From Pseudarthrobacter oxydans (lineage in GTDB: Bacteria; Actinomycetota; Actinomycetes; Actinomycetales; Micrococcaceae), in the NCBI RefSeq assembly GCF_013314975.1, contig NZ_JABTYH010000015.1, forward strand, positions 1 to 64,000: DNA of 64,000 nucleotides, written 5' to 3'. A program made the position numbers and the translations under genes. Below, one piece after another: positions 51,152 to 60,566 of the stretch (position 1 is the first letter of the stretch; every line of letters starts with the position of its first letter). Below the pieces are notes generated by a model. That model saw only the letters and a list, made by a program, of their open reading frames with translations, was not told the DNA's origin and did no database searches.

Positions 51152-52474
51152 CTAGCCGGACTGGCCCGGAGCCAGGACTTCCATAATGCGATTGAGGTCT
51201 TCGACGCTCGCAAATTCAATGCTTACTTTGCCCTTACGGACGCCAAGGGAGATCTTGACATTCGTATCAAGCCGGTCGGAAAGCGACGACGCCAAGTAGT
51301 CGAGCCGCTCATGTCGGGCCCCTGGACGGGGGATGTTGTTCTTCGCAGGCTTTGCCGGATCCTGGTACAGCGTCACGGCTTCTTCGGTGGCACGAACCGA
51401 CATACCCTCCGCAACAATCTTCTGGGCCAGTCGCTCCATCGCCGCGGCGTCAGGAAGAGCCAGGAGGGCGCGGGCGTGGCCAGCTGAAAGGACGCCGGCT
51501 GCCACCCGGCGCTGCACCAGCGGGGGCAGCTTGAGGAGACGCAGGGTGTTCGAGACCTGGGGGCGGGATCTTCCGATGCGGTCAGCCAGTTGCTCATGGG
51601 TAGTTCCAAAGTCCTCCAGGAGCTGCTGGTAGGCGGCAGCTTCTTCCAGGGGGTTTAGCTGGCTGCGGTGCAGGTTTTCGAGCAGTGCATCCCGAAGCAG
51701 ATCGTCATCAGTGGTGTCACGGACGATAGCGGGGATAGTTTCGAGGCCAGCGGCCTGTACTGCCCTCCACCGGCGTTCACCCATAACAAGCTCAAACGGT
51801 TCGCTACCATTTTCGGTTGATTTCCGAACCACAATTGGCTGGAGGACGCCGATTTCGCGTACCGAGTGGACGAGCTCCGCCATGTCGTCTTCATCGAAGA
51901 CAGAGCGGGGCTGTTTGCGGTTGGGGTGGATGTCGCCGACCGGAATCTCGGCAAACCGAACTCCCGGTACCTCGACCAGGCCCACGCCGTCATCATCCCA
52001 CCCAGGGGTTTCCGATCGACCGCCAAGTACAGCCGCGGAGGCCGCGGCTTCAGGCACACCGGTCGTGGGCTCATAGCCGGTGTCAGCGGCATCGTCTGTT
52101 GTGACGGCCGAGGTGGCCACGGCCTCCGTTTTTGCCTTCGCTGAAGTGCTGGGCCCGGCTGCCGGGGTTCCAGCAGCTGTTCCCTTACCTGCAGCGGACT
52201 TCCCTGCAGCGGACTTCGCCGGCGTGGATTTAGCCGGGGAGGATGTGGATGAAGAGGACCGGGAGGACTTAGCCGCCGCAGGCTTGTCCGCTGCGGGCTT
52301 CGACGACGGGGCCTCAACCGCCTCCTCTGAAGGTTCCGTCTTCTTGCGTCCCTCAGGGAAGAAGAGATCTACCGGACGCGAGACGGTTGTGGCGGTACCC
52401 GACCCGTTGGCGGCGGCGGAACTTGGAATCAGCGCACCCAGACCGCGGCCCAGGCCGCGTCGTTTCTCGCTCAT
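51152..52474 (-). CDS. parB: Chromosome partitioning protein ParB
   Basis: A 440-residue CTP-dependent DNA clamp that loads at parS. The N-terminal ParA-stimulating motif is [13 protein letters not shown] (residues 5-17). A long Ala/Lys/Ser/Pro-rich linker follows (about 40-150), longer than in model ParB proteins. The conserved core includes [35 protein letters not shown] and [21 protein letters not shown]. The parS-reading helix-turn-helix is [21 protein letters not shown]. It lies 63 bases downstream of parA in one operon and faces a field of eight parS sites. Confidence 0.97.
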   Translation of the reverse strand: MSEKRRGLGRGLGALIPSSAAANGSGTATTVSRPVDLFFPEGRKKTEPSEEAVEAPSSKPAADKPAAAKSSRSSSSTSSPAKSTPAKSAAGKSAAGKGTAAGTPAAGPSTSAKAKTEAVATSAVTTDDAADTGYEPTTGVPEAAASAAVLGGRSETPGWDDDGVGLVEVPGVRFAEIPVGDIHPNRKQPRSVFDEDDMAELVHSVREIGVLQPIVVRKSTENGSEPFELVMGERRWRAVQAAGLETIPAIVRDTTDDDLLRDALLENLHRSQLNPLEEAAAYQQLLEDFGTTHEQLADRIGRSRPQVSNTLRLLKLPPLVQRRVAAGVLSAGHARALLALPDAAAMERLAQKIVAEGMSVRATEEAVTLYQDPAKPAKNNIPRPGARHERLDYLASSLSDRLDTNVKISLGVRKGKVSIEFASVEDLNRIMEVLAPGQSG

Positions 52475-52537
52475 TGGTAATCCCTCCAGTGGTAGAGCCA
52501 GGCGTTGCCAGGCTCCAGTCGTTGCAGTTTGAAGATT

Positions 52538-53605
52538 TTAGCGCTCTGCTATTTCAGCAGCGGCTTCCAGGTAAGACAGGGCTCCACTGGAGGAAGGGTC
52601 GTAGGTCATGACCGTCTGCTGGTAGCTCGGTGCTTCCGAGATGCGCACCGATCGTGGAACCACAGCAGAGAGGACCTGATCCGGGAAGTGCTGGCGTACC
52701 TCGGCCGCAACCTGGGCTGCGAGGTTGGTACGGCCGTCGTACATGGTCAAAAGGATCGTCGACACCACCAGGTCAGCATTCAGGTGCTTCTGGATCATCT
52801 CGATGTTCTTGAGCAGCTGGCTCAGTCCCTCGAGTGCGTAGTACTCGCACTGGATCGGGATGAGTACTTCGTTGGCTGCGCAGAAAGCGTTGACGGTCAG
52901 CAGCCCAAGGCTCGGCGGGCAATCAATGAAGATGTAGTCGAGCCGCTGCTCGCCGTTCTTTTCACGGGTCTTGGCATAGACGTCAATGGCGCGGCGGAGC
53001 CGCTGTTCACGTGCCACGAGGGAGACCAGCTCAATCTCCGCGCCTGCCAGGTGGATAGTTGCGGGCGCGCAAATCAGGTTCCCGATGTCAGGGCACGGTG
53101 CCACCACGTCCGCGAGGGGTACGTCGTTGATCAGGACGTCGTAGATGCTGTCCACGTCCGCGTGATGTTCGATTCCCAGGGCGGTGGAAGCGTTGCCTTG
53201 AGGGTCAATGTCGATGACCAGGACATTGAGTCCAGCCGCCGCCAGTGCCGCGGCAATGTTCACCGTGGTGGTGGTCTTTCCCACCCCACCCTTTTGGTTG
53301 GAAACCGTAAAGACGCGTGTGTTCTCGGGCCGCGGCAGCTGGCGGCCTACCAGGCGTTCACGGCGCTTGGTTTCATGCGCCAGCTCTCGGGCAATGGGGC
53401 TGGAATCATCGATTGCATCAATAACGTTGGATCTACCGCCAGTAGTTGTTTCACGTGAAACGGCTGCTGATTTCGCGGCGTTCGAAACCCGTTCCGGGTG
53501 GATTCCGCCCCTGCCCGGCGTCGCGACAGGACCAGCGACAGAACGTGCTGACCCCAAAGACACAAACGGGGGGATCCGTTGTGTGGAGGCTTCACTACTG
53601 GTCAC
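52538..53605 (-). CDS. parA: Chromosome partitioning ATPase ParA (Soj) with long N-terminal extension
   Basis: A 355-residue Walker ATPase that moves ParB-bound origins. Deviant Walker A is SNQKGGVGKTTTTVNIA (about 102-118), Walker A' VLVIDIDPQGNAST, and Walker B YIFIDCPPSLGLLTVNAF. About 95 residues precede the ATPase core; minimal ParA proteins start almost at Walker A. The extension looks disordered and its codons 49-53 (VSRET) are formed by a perfect parS site at 53448-53461. It is coupled to parB downstream. Confidence 0.96.
   Translation of the reverse strand: MTSSEASTQRIPPFVSLGSARSVAGPVATPGRGGIHPERVSNAAKSAAVSRETTTGGRSNVIDAIDDSSPIARELAHETKRRERLVGRQLPRPENTRVFTVSNQKGGVGKTTTTVNIAAALAAAGLNVLVIDIDPQGNASTALGIEHHADVDSIYDVLINDVPLADVVAPCPDIGNLICAPATIHLAGAEIELVSLVAREQRLRRAIDVYAKTREKNGEQRLDYIFIDCPPSLGLLTVNAFCAANEVLIPIQCEYYALEGLSQLLKNIEMIQKHLNADLVVSTILLTMYDGRTNLAAQVAAEVRQHFPDQVLSAVVPRSVRISEAPSYQQTVMTYDPSSSGALSYLEAAAEIAER
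53448..53461. promoter_or_regulatory. parS: parS site 9, inside the parA coding sequence
   Basis: Perfect parS within the N-terminal extension of parA, read as Val-Ser-Arg-Glu-Thr. ParB bound here could repress or otherwise tune its own operon, since the site lies about 150 bases inside the first gene. Confidence 0.93.
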
Positions 53606-53651
53606 TGGGGCACACTCACTCTCGTTCAGCCAAATTTGCTGCCGTTGTCTA

Positions 53652-53681
53652 GCCTAACTGCTGGACCCGCCAGAGTTAGGC
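53652..53681 (-). other. Inverted repeat after rsmG
   Basis: GCCTAACT (53652-53659) pairs with AGTTAGGC (53674-53681) across 14 bases, between the end of rsmG and the start of parA, both on the minus strand. There is no T-tract. It may be a weak terminator or lie in the parA leader. Confidence 0.35.
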
Positions 53682-53694
53682 CACCGGGCCCGAA

Positions 53695-54363
53695 CTAGGC
53701 CTTCTTTTGGGACTTGTTTACAACGATGCGAACCACGGTGGTGGGTTCCTCCAGGAGGTTCTCACCAACCGTGAGAACGGACGTTTCGACGCCCCCCAAC
53801 TTACGGATCGTCTTCGCGGCTTTTTCGATCTCCTCGGCGGCGCTGCGGCCCTTGATGGCCACCACTTCGCCCTTACCCGCAAGAAGCGGGATGGTCAGGC
53901 CAGCAAGGTTGCTGAGGGCCGAAACAGCCCTGGCCGTCACCACATCCGCCTCGACGTGCCCCACGGCCAATTCGGCCCGGGTCCGCATCACGGTGACGTT
54001 GTCCAGGCCCAGGTCGTCAACAACTTCCTGGAGCCAAATCACCCTGCGTTCCAGCGGCTCGATGAGGGTCAGCTCCAGGTCCGGCCGGGCAATTGCCAGG
54101 CACAACCCGGGCAGGCCTGCACCGCTGCCGACGTCAGCAACGTGGCTCCCCTCGGGGATCTCGCTCTCAATGACGGCGCAGTTAAGGACGTGCCGGCTCC
54201 AGAGGCGGGGGATCTCCCGCGGCCCGATGAGGCCGCGCTCCGTGCCGGAGGTCGCCAGGTGTTCAACATAGCGTTTAGCCAGGTCCAACCGGTCGCCGAA
54301 GATCTTCTCCGCGGCCGAAAGCTCAGCTGGCGTAATGTCAACCATGGTTAGCGGATCAGCCAT
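53695..54363 (-). CDS. rsmG: 16S rRNA m7G methyltransferase RsmG (GidB)
   Basis: A 222-residue SAM-dependent enzyme that methylates N7 of G527 (E. coli numbering) in 16S rRNA; loss gives low-level streptomycin resistance in many bacteria. The SAM loop is VADVGSGAGLPGLCLAIARPDLELTLIEP, followed by VTARAVSALSNLAGLTIPLL and GEVVAIKGRSAAEE. ATG 54363 or ATG 54345 may be the start. It sits three bases after jag in the conserved origin-proximal operon. Confidence 0.96.
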   Translation of the reverse strand: MADPLTMVDITPAELSAAEKIFGDRLDLAKRYVEHLATSGTERGLIGPREIPRLWSRHVLNCAVIESEIPEGSHVADVGSGAGLPGLCLAIARPDLELTLIEPLERRVIWLQEVVDDLGLDNVTVMRTRAELAVGHVEADVVTARAVSALSNLAGLTIPLLAGKGEVVAIKGRSAAEEIEKAAKTIRKLGGVETSVLTVGENLLEEPTTVVRIVVNKSQKKA

Positions 54364-54366
54364 TCT

Positions 54367-54933
54367 CTACTCGGCGGATACAACGATGTGGCGTCCGGCG
54401 CCTTCGCCCTCGGACTCACTGACCAGTCCCAGGTCGGCAACGGCATCGTGGACGATTTTCCGCTCGTAGGCGCTCATCGGTTCCAGCGCCACCGGCTGGC
54501 CGCTTTCCTTCACTGAAGCTGCGGCGTCCTCGGCAACCTTCTGCAGGTGGCCGGTACGCTCCTGCCGGTAACCGTTGATATCCAGTACCAGCCGTGAGCG
54601 GTTCTCCGTCGCGGACAGCACAGAAAGCCGCGTCAGTTCCTGAAGGGCTTCAAGGACTTCGCCGTCCTCACCCACCAGGCTGTCCAGGGCGTCAGACTCT
54701 TCCTCGGTCACGATGGAAATGTAGGTGCGTCCGTTGCGGACCTCGATGTCGATGTCACCATCGATGTCGGCAATGTCCAGCAGCTCCTCGAGGTAGTCCG
54801 CAGCCACGTCCCCCTCTTCCTCCAGGCGGCTGGCTGAGGAGGCCTTGGGCAGGGAAGCTTCCCCGTTCTCGGAGACGTCCTGATCGTCGATGATCTCCTC
54901 GGACAGGGCGTGTTCGGTGCTCTCGGCAGACAT
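54367..54933 (-). CDS. jag: Jag/KhpB-type RNA-binding protein (KH-R3H)
   Basis: A 188-residue protein. The acidic N-terminus (EHALSEEIIDDQDVSENGEAS) is followed by a Jag-N/KH-like region (YLEELLDIADIDGDIDIEVRNGRTYISIVTEEESDALDSLVGEDGEVLEAL). The C-terminal R3H domain reads PMSAYERKIVHDAVADLGLVSESEGEGAGRHIVV. It binds RNA and is linked to cell-envelope growth in other Gram-positives. Its start overlaps the yidC stop by one base (TAATG), so it is co-translated. Confidence 0.93.
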   Translation of the reverse strand: MSAESTEHALSEEIIDDQDVSENGEASLPKASSASRLEEEGDVAADYLEELLDIADIDGDIDIEVRNGRTYISIVTEEESDALDSLVGEDGEVLEALQELTRLSVLSATENRSRLVLDINGYRQERTGHLQKVAEDAAASVKESGQPVALEPMSAYERKIVHDAVADLGLVSESEGEGAGRHIVVSAE

Positions 54934-55913
54934 TACTTCTTCTTCCTGTTCTTGCGTTGTGGCTGGATACGCTGGCCCTTTGCCTGGGCCACGGCCGCGG
55001 CGGCAGCAGCGGCGTCCGCTGCCTCATCCTTCTTGCCGCCCAGGATGGGGAGGGCCGGAAGGCCCTTGGCAGCCCGGCGCTCGGCGAGGGCCTTTGCAGC
55101 GGGGGATCCCGGCGTCGGCATGCGGCGGATCACGAAGAACTGCTGTCCCATGGTCCACAGGTTGGTGGTGGTCCAGTAGATGAGGACACCGATCGGGAAG
55201 TTGATGCCGCCAACACCGAAGACAATCGGCAGGATGTAAAGCATCATCTTCTGCTGGCGCATGAACGGGCTGGCCATGGCTTCTTCGGACATGTTCTTGG
55301 CCATGATCTGCTTCTGCGTAATGAACTGCGAGGCAGTCATGGCGAGGATCATCAGGATGGAAAGAATCCAGACCGCCACCACATTGCCCCCGGGAGGCGT
55401 CCCGTGAAGCAGGGTTGCAGACAGGGGGGCCCCGAAGATGGTCGACTGATCGAACTGCACCACCTGCTCGTGGCTCATGGCGCCGATGCCCTCGCCCTCG
55501 CGGCTCGCCGTCGAAATGCCGGACAGCACGGTGAACAGTGCGAAGAAGAACGGCATCTGGATCAGCATGGGAAGGCAGGCCGAGAAGGGGTTGGTCCCGT
55601 GCTTCTTGTACATGGCCATCTGTTCCTGAGCCATTGCCTGGCGGGACAGCTGGTCGGTCTTGCCCTTGTACTTGTCCTGGAGTTTCTTGAGGTCGGGCTG
55701 CAGCAGCTGCATGCCGCGCTGGGCCTTGATCTGCTTGACGAACACGGGAATCAGGGCGGCACGGATCACCAGCACCAGGCCGATGATGGACAGCGTCCAC
55801 GTCCAGCCGGAAGCTTCCGGCAGCCCAATGGCAGTCAGTCCCTCATGGAATCCCACCATGATGATGGACACAAGCCATTTGAACGGAAACATGATTGTTT
55901 CAAAGAAGTCCAT
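54933..55913 (-). CDS. yidC: Membrane protein insertase YidC
   Basis: A 326-residue YidC/Oxa1 insertase. The first helix MFPFKWLVSIIMVGF is followed by a conserved core: GWTWTLSIIGLVLVIRAALIPVF, QIKAQRGMQLLQPDLKKLQDKYKGK, and helices through FSACLPMLIQMPFFFALFTVL. The Arg in the groove (VIRAALIP) is present. The C-terminal tail is Lys/Arg-rich (RIQPQRKNRKKK), which helps ribosome contact. The large periplasmic domain of proteobacterial YidC is absent, as expected. It stands in the order rnpA-yidD-yidC-jag. Confidence 0.96.
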   Translation of the reverse strand: MDFFETIMFPFKWLVSIIMVGFHEGLTAIGLPEASGWTWTLSIIGLVLVIRAALIPVFVKQIKAQRGMQLLQPDLKKLQDKYKGKTDQLSRQAMAQEQMAMYKKHGTNPFSACLPMLIQMPFFFALFTVLSGISTASREGEGIGAMSHEQVVQFDQSTIFGAPLSATLLHGTPPGGNVVAVWILSILMILAMTASQFITQKQIMAKNMSEEAMASPFMRQQKMMLYILPIVFGVGGINFPIGVLIYWTTTNLWTMGQQFFVIRRMPTPGSPAAKALAERRAAKGLPALPILGGKKDEAADAAAAAAAVAQAKGQRIQPQRKNRKKK

Positions 55914-55928
55914 ACTTATCCCTATTCG

Positions 55929-56324
55929 TCAGGCCGCACTGCGGCCTTCTCCATCAGTCCGAGCAGCCAGGTACTTGTCCGGGTTGTTCAGCACAACAAT
56001 TGTGGGGGTCTGGTGCTCAGGCCATTCCCGATGGCCGGCGGGGACGTGGTCCACACCGCCGGCGTTCCATGGATGGCAGCGGCCAAGGCGCCGGACAGCG
56101 AGCCAGCTTCCCTTGACGGCGCCATGGACAGTGACAGCTTCGAGCGCATAGGCCGAGCAGGAGGGAAAGAACCGGCACACCTGGCCGTACAAGGGGGAAA
56201 TCACCTTGCGGTAGGCCTTGAGAAGAAGAATGAGAATATTCCGGGGCAGGTTCCACAGGAACAGCCCCACGGCTGCAGCACCACGTTGGAGGGAAGTAAC
56301 GACGACGGCGGTGGCGTTACGCAC
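55929..56324 (-). CDS. yidD: Membrane protein insertion efficiency factor YidD
   Basis: A 131-residue small protein from GTG 56324 ([15 protein letters not shown]), with AGGAGGGG upstream. Its hallmark is [54 protein letters not shown]. It assists YidC/SecYEG in inserting membrane proteins. The C-terminus is longer than the roughly 80-residue minimum. The frame extends upstream to 56420 through rnpA, but GTG 56324 with its ribosome site is preferred; it overlaps the rnpA stop by eight bases. Confidence 0.93.
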   Translation of the reverse strand: MRNATAVVVTSLQRGAAAVGLFLWNLPRNILILLLKAYRKVISPLYGQVCRFFPSCSAYALEAVTVHGAVKGSWLAVRRLGRCHPWNAGGVDHVPAGHREWPEHQTPTIVVLNNPDKYLAARTDGEGRSAA

Positions 56325-56727
56325 GCGGTGTCCCCTCCTGTGTTGTACCGGCCGAATCCTTGGCAGCAGCCCTTGCAGGGCGGCCGGCCAGCCGGACCAT
56401 CGTCGATTCCAATGCGGCATTGTAATCCGACAGCAGCTGGTCCCAGCTGGCAGTTGCGGACGCAGGAAGCGCCCGGACCACTATGGCAAACCCGGTACCG
56501 TGCTCGCGCAGCGAGGCAGCACCTGCTTCTCTCAGTCTCCTCTTAACGAGGTTCCTGACCACAGCGTTCCCTACACTCTTGGAAACGATGAACCCGATCC
56601 GGCTGGGTTCGTCAGCAGCAATGGCTGCCGTATATAACACTACGTTCCGGCGTCCATTGCGGACACCGGAACGTACAGTTGTTGAAAAATCGGATGCAGT
56701 CCTCAAACGGTTACGGGTGGCCAGCAC
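56317..56727 (-). CDS. rnpA: Ribonuclease P protein component
   Basis: A 136-residue basic protein, [32 protein letters not shown], with the RNR-type motif [26 protein letters not shown]. It binds RNase P RNA in 5' tRNA processing. It lies 39 bases after rpmH, in the universal rpmH-rnpA pair, and overlaps yidD. Confidence 0.96.
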   Translation of the reverse strand: MLATRNRLRTASDFSTTVRSGVRNGRRNVVLYTAAIAADEPSRIGFIVSKSVGNAVVRNLVKRRLREAGAASLREHGTGFAIVVRALPASATASWDQLLSDYNAALESTMVRLAGRPARAAAKDSAGTTQEGTPRA

Positions 56728-56766
56728 CTTAAACTCGCAAAGAAATGTCTACCGACGAGTCAGTAT

Positions 56767-56904
56767 TTAGGCCGACAGCTCGGTGCGACCCTTGCCACGA
56801 CGGGCTGCCAGGATGGCACGGCCGGCACGGGTACGCATACGAAGGCGGAAGCCGTGCTTCTTGGCTCGACGGCGGTTATTCGGCTGAAAAGTCCGCTTGC
56901 TCAC
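56767..56904 (-). CDS. rpmH: 50S ribosomal protein L34
   Basis: A 45-residue highly basic protein. GTG 56904 starts [18 protein letters not shown] and continues [26 protein letters not shown] to TAA at 56767-56769. This is the standard actinobacterial L34. It begins the minus-strand operon running away from the origin. Its stop is 39 bases before rnpA. Confidence 0.98.
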   Translation of the reverse strand: MSKRTFQPNNRRRAKKHGFRLRMRTRAGRAILAARRGKGRTELSA

Positions 56905-56977
56905 GTTAGTTACTCCAGTGGATCAAAGGTGCGCCCACCCGATCAGTAATGGGGAAGAACTGGCCGACGCTAAGTTT

Positions 56978-57007
56978 TGTATATGCACGCTTCCCCCGGC
57001 TGCCCAA
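56978..57007 (-). promoter_or_regulatory. Probable promoter of the rpmH-rnpA operon
   Basis: On the minus strand TTGGGC (57007-57002) and TATACA (56983-56978) are separated by 18 bases, a reasonable sigma-A promoter about 75 bases before GTG 56904. A short C/G-rich stretch fills the spacer. Confidence 0.45.
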
Positions 57008-57372
57008 GCGCACTGCGCCTGGGAGATTCAGATGGGGCCAAAAAGCGGACACAAAGGACTTCACAACGTTAGGGCAATTTAAGCCCCCGAGTCAAACCGG
57101 AACCCCTTCTGGCCGCTATCCCCAGCTGTGCCTAACCTGCCCCCGGAGCCTGTGGATGAAGTGGCTCACAGCCCCCTTTTCCGAACCACACCGGTGTAAT
57201 TATCCACAAGCTACTTGCCAGCTATCTTCTAGGCTTTTCATCCCCTAGAGTGGCCCAGTAGCCGATTATCCACGGACTGTGCATAACCCTGTGGATGAAG
57301 CTGAATCCATCCTGGTTCATGACTTGCGGCTGCAGGCAATGCAGGCAAAGCAAGTTTTGAGGGAACCGATTG
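57008..57372. other. oriC: oriC part I, between rpmH and dnaA, with DnaA boxes
   Basis: This gene-free stretch holds TGTGGATGA (57151-57159), the perfect TTATCCACA (57200-57208), TTATCCACG (57266-57274) and TGTGGATGA (57290-57298). The boxes lie in both orientations upstream of dnaA, as in bipartite actinobacterial origins, and may also let DnaA repress its own gene. Confidence 0.75.
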
Positions 57373-58797
57373 ATGACAGTAGACGAAGCCAACCACGCCA
57401 ATACTGTCGGAAGTTCCTGGCGGCGCGTTGTCAGCCTGCTGGAGCAGGACCACCGTGTTTCACCACGTCAGCGGGGCTTTGTCATCCTCGCCCAGGCCCA
57501 GGGCCTGATCGGTTCCACCCTCCTGGTGGCCGTCCCCAACGAGCTCACCCGCGAAGTGCTCCAGACCCAGGTCAAGGACGCACTGGATGATGCGCTGCAC
57601 AACGTTTTCTCCGAGGACATCCGGTGCGCCATCGACGTCGATACCGATTTGGTGCCCATCCACACGGAACCTGAACCCGTCGTCGTCGAGCCGTCCTTCT
57701 CTGCGGACCAGCTGATCGAGCAGAAGCCGCAGCCGATGCTGCCCAGCACGTCGCACGAGTTTGGCCGGCTGAACCCGAAATACGTCTTCGATACCTTCGT
57801 CATTGGTTCGTCCAACCGCTTTGCCCATGCTGCCGCCGTCGCAGTGGCTGAAGCACCGGCCAAGGCGTACAACCCGCTGTTCATCTACGGTGACTCGGGT
57901 CTGGGAAAGACCCACCTGCTGCACGCGATCGGACACTACGCCCGCCGGCTCTACAGCGGCATCCGCGTTCGCTACGTGAATTCGGAAGAGTTCACCAACG
58001 ACTTCATCAACTCCATCCGCGACGATGAAGGTGCAAGCTTCAAGACCACCTACCGCAACGTCGACGTGCTGCTCATCGACGACATCCAGTTCCTCGCAGG
58101 CAAGGACCGTACGCTCGAGGAGTTCTTCCACACGTTCAACTCGCTGCACAACAACAACAAGCAGGTAGTGATCACCTCGGACCAGCCGCCCAAGCTGCTG
58201 GCAGGTTTCGAGGACCGCATGAAGTCACGCTTCGAATGGGGCCTCCTCACCGACATCCAGCCGCCGGAACTTGAAACCCGGATTGCGATCCTCCGCAAGA
58301 AGGCGCTCAGCGAAGGCCTGTCCGCGCCGGATGACGCGCTTGAATACATCGCATCAAAAATCTCCAGCAATATCCGTGAGCTCGAAGGCGCACTGATCCG
58401 CGTCACCGCGTTCGCCAGCCTCAACCGCCAGCCCGTTGACGTGGCCCTTGCCGAGATGGTCCTCAAGGACCTCATCACCGACGACGGCGCCCAAGAGATC
58501 ACGTCCAGCCAGATCCTGCAGCAGACCGCCGAGTACTTCAAGCTGAGCATGGAAGAGCTGTGCAGCAAATCGCGCACCCGGACCCTGGTGACTGCACGCC
58601 AGATCGCCATGTACCTCTGCCGCGAACTGACGGACATGTCGCTGCCGAAGATTGGCCAGGAGCTTGGCGGCCGCGACCACACCACCGTGATCCACGCCGA
58701 CAGGAAGATCCGCGAGCTCATGGCAGAGCGCCGTGTGATCTACAACCAGGTGACAGAGCTGACCAACCGGATCAAGCAGCAGCAGCGGGACTCGTAA
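57373..58797 (+). CDS. dnaA: Chromosomal replication initiator DnaA
   Basis: A 474-residue initiator. Domain I/II ([20 protein letters not shown]...) is followed by the AAA+ domain, with Walker [18 protein letters not shown], Walker [13 protein letters not shown], sensor [10 protein letters not shown] and box VIII-type [12 protein letters not shown]. The DNA-binding domain IV has [15 protein letters not shown]. It melts oriC and loads the helicase. GAGGGA precedes ATG 57373; TTG 57370 is a weaker alternative. Flanking DnaA boxes lie in both intergenic regions. Confidence 0.98.
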   Translation: MTVDEANHANTVGSSWRRVVSLLEQDHRVSPRQRGFVILAQAQGLIGSTLLVAVPNELTREVLQTQVKDALDDALHNVFSEDIRCAIDVDTDLVPIHTEPEPVVVEPSFSADQLIEQKPQPMLPSTSHEFGRLNPKYVFDTFVIGSSNRFAHAAAVAVAEAPAKAYNPLFIYGDSGLGKTHLLHAIGHYARRLYSGIRVRYVNSEEFTNDFINSIRDDEGASFKTTYRNVDVLLIDDIQFLAGKDRTLEEFFHTFNSLHNNNKQVVITSDQPPKLLAGFEDRMKSRFEWGLLTDIQPPELETRIAILRKKALSEGLSAPDDALEYIASKISSNIRELEGALIRVTAFASLNRQPVDVALAEMVLKDLITDDGAQEITSSQILQQTAEYFKLSMEELCSKSRTRTLVTARQIAMYLCRELTDMSLPKIGQELGGRDHTTVIHADRKIRELMAERRVIYNQVTELTNRIKQQQRDS

Positions 58798-59321
58798 CCG
58801 CCGCCTCTATACCTTATTAACAGGTGCATGTGGATAAGCCTGTGGATACTTAAGGGGACAACCGCGGTTAATGGGCTTAAAACCCTTAAGGCGCCTGTGG
58901 ATTCGAAAAATCGCGAAAAATGTTGTCCCCATCCACACCCTGTTTAAAACGTCCGCCGCCCACAGTCCATGAACAGGGCTTAACCCCCGGATTTCACGGT
59001 GAGGGGGAGTTATCCACAGTTTCCACAGCAGTTATTAACACTACTAATCCCAAAAAATTGAAATCCCTCAAACAACAAGACCGGTCCGCCCTCCCGAACC
59101 TCTCCAGGCCGAGCGGCCCAAAGGGGCCTGGCTGACTGGGGGGATGGGTTAATCCCGGATCTTCCGGCTAAGCTGTCAGCAGCGCTCCCATCCTCGGGTT
59201 TTCGTGTGGTTCCGGCAGCACGGACCATGCAGGAACGCGAGCGGGGCACCAACTCTTCGGAACTCCCGGCGGGACGTTTCAGGTACAACAACGCAGCAGC
59301 AATGAAAGGCGGCACCCTTCC
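58798..59321. other. oriC: oriC part II, between dnaA and dnaN, with DnaA boxes and A/T-rich stretch
   Basis: DnaA-box-like nonamers are TGTGGATAA (58829-58837), TGTGGATAC (58841-58849, 12 bases on), TGTGGATTC (58896-58904), CCATCCACA (58929-58937), the perfect TTATCCACA (59010-59018) and GTTTCCACA (59019-59027). An inverted repeat CTTAAGGG (58849-58856)/CCCTTAAG (58883-58890) lies between them. The A/T-rich run at about 59030-59080 is a candidate unwinding element. Box number and A/T content make this the likelier site of duplex opening. Confidence 0.78.
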
Positions 59322-60446
59322 GTGAAGTTCAGAGTCGATCGGGACGTCCTGGCAGAAGCCGTCACCTGGACAGCCCGCTCGTTGTCTCCGCGGCCGCCTG
59401 TTCCGGTCCTTTCCGGGTTGCTGTTGAAGGCCGAAGCCGGCACCGTCAGCCTCTCGAGCTTTGACTACGAGACCTCTGCCCGCCTGGAAATCGCGGCCGA
59501 CATCAGGGACGAGGGAACTATCCTGGTCTCCGGCCGGCTCCTGGCCGATATCTGCCGCAGCCTGCCATCGGCTCCGGTCGACGTCGAAACCGACGGCAAC
59601 AAAGTCACCCTGACCTGCCGCCGCAGCAGCTTCCACCTGGCAACCATGCCGGAAGCCGAGTACCCGCCCCTTCCGGCGCTTCCGCCCATCAGCGGCACCG
59701 TTCCCGGCGACTCCTTTGCCCAGGCGGTGTCCCAGGTGATCATCGCCGCCAGCAAGGACGACACCCTGCCCATCCTCACCGGCGTGCGGATGGAGATCGA
59801 AGACGACCTCATCACGCTCCTCGCCACCGACCGCTACCGGCTGGCGATGCGCGAGGTGCCGTGGAAGCCGGTCACCCCCGGCATTTCAACCAGCGCGCTG
59901 GTCAAGGCCAAGACCCTGAACGAAGTAGCCAAGACCCTTGGCAACAGCGGCGACATCCACCTCGCCCTCGCCGACGACGAAAGCCGGCTGATTGGCTTCG
60001 AAAGCGGCGGACGCACCACCACCTCGCTGCTGGTGGACGGCGACTACCCCAAGATCCGCTCGCTGTTCCCGGATTCCACCCCCATCCACGCCACCGTGCA
60101 GACCCAGGAACTCGTGGAAGCAGTGCGGCGCGTCTCCCTGGTGGCGGAACGCAACACCCCGGTGCGCCTGGCCTTCACGCAGGGCCAGCTGAACCTGGAC
60201 GCCGGCACAGGAGAGGACGCCCAGGCGTCCGAGGAACTGGAAGCGCAGCTTTCCGGTGAGGACATCACCGTGGCCTTCAACCCCCACTACCTGGTGGAGG
60301 GGCTGAGCGTGATTGAGACCAAGTTTGTCCGGTTCTCCTTCACCACGGCACCCAAGCCCGCCATGATCACAGCCCAGGCAGACGCCGACGGCGAAGACCA
60401 GGATGACTACCGCTACCTGGTGATGCCGGTCCGCCTCCCCAACTAA
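59322..60446 (+). CDS. dnaN: DNA polymerase III beta clamp
   Basis: A 374-residue sliding clamp with the three-fold beta-clamp layout. The product begins KFRVDRDVLAEAVTWTARSLSPRPPVPVLSGLLL. It then has ILVSGRLLADICRSLP, LLATDRYRLAMREVPW, and a C-terminal YLVMPVRLPN that matches the conserved end. The start is GTG 59322 with AAAGGCGG upstream. It is the first gene right of oriC part II, followed by gnd. Confidence 0.97.
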   Translation: MKFRVDRDVLAEAVTWTARSLSPRPPVPVLSGLLLKAEAGTVSLSSFDYETSARLEIAADIRDEGTILVSGRLLADICRSLPSAPVDVETDGNKVTLTCRRSSFHLATMPEAEYPPLPALPPISGTVPGDSFAQAVSQVIIAASKDDTLPILTGVRMEIEDDLITLLATDRYRLAMREVPWKPVTPGISTSALVKAKTLNEVAKTLGNSGDIHLALADDESRLIGFESGGRTTTSLLVDGDYPKIRSLFPDSTPIHATVQTQELVEAVRRVSLVAERNTPVRLAFTQGQLNLDAGTGEDAQASEELEAQLSGEDITVAFNPHYLVEGLSVIETKFVRFSFTTAPKPAMITAQADADGEDQDDYRYLVMPVRLPN

Positions 60447-60566
60447 CTCCACCGCCACCCTCGCCTCGCAAGCTCGGCCAGGGAACCCCGGCGGCCTGGG
60501 CCCAGACAGGTGTTGTCGTCCTGGGCCCCAAAACGACAGCCAACCCCGCGCAGAAAAGAGAGTCAC

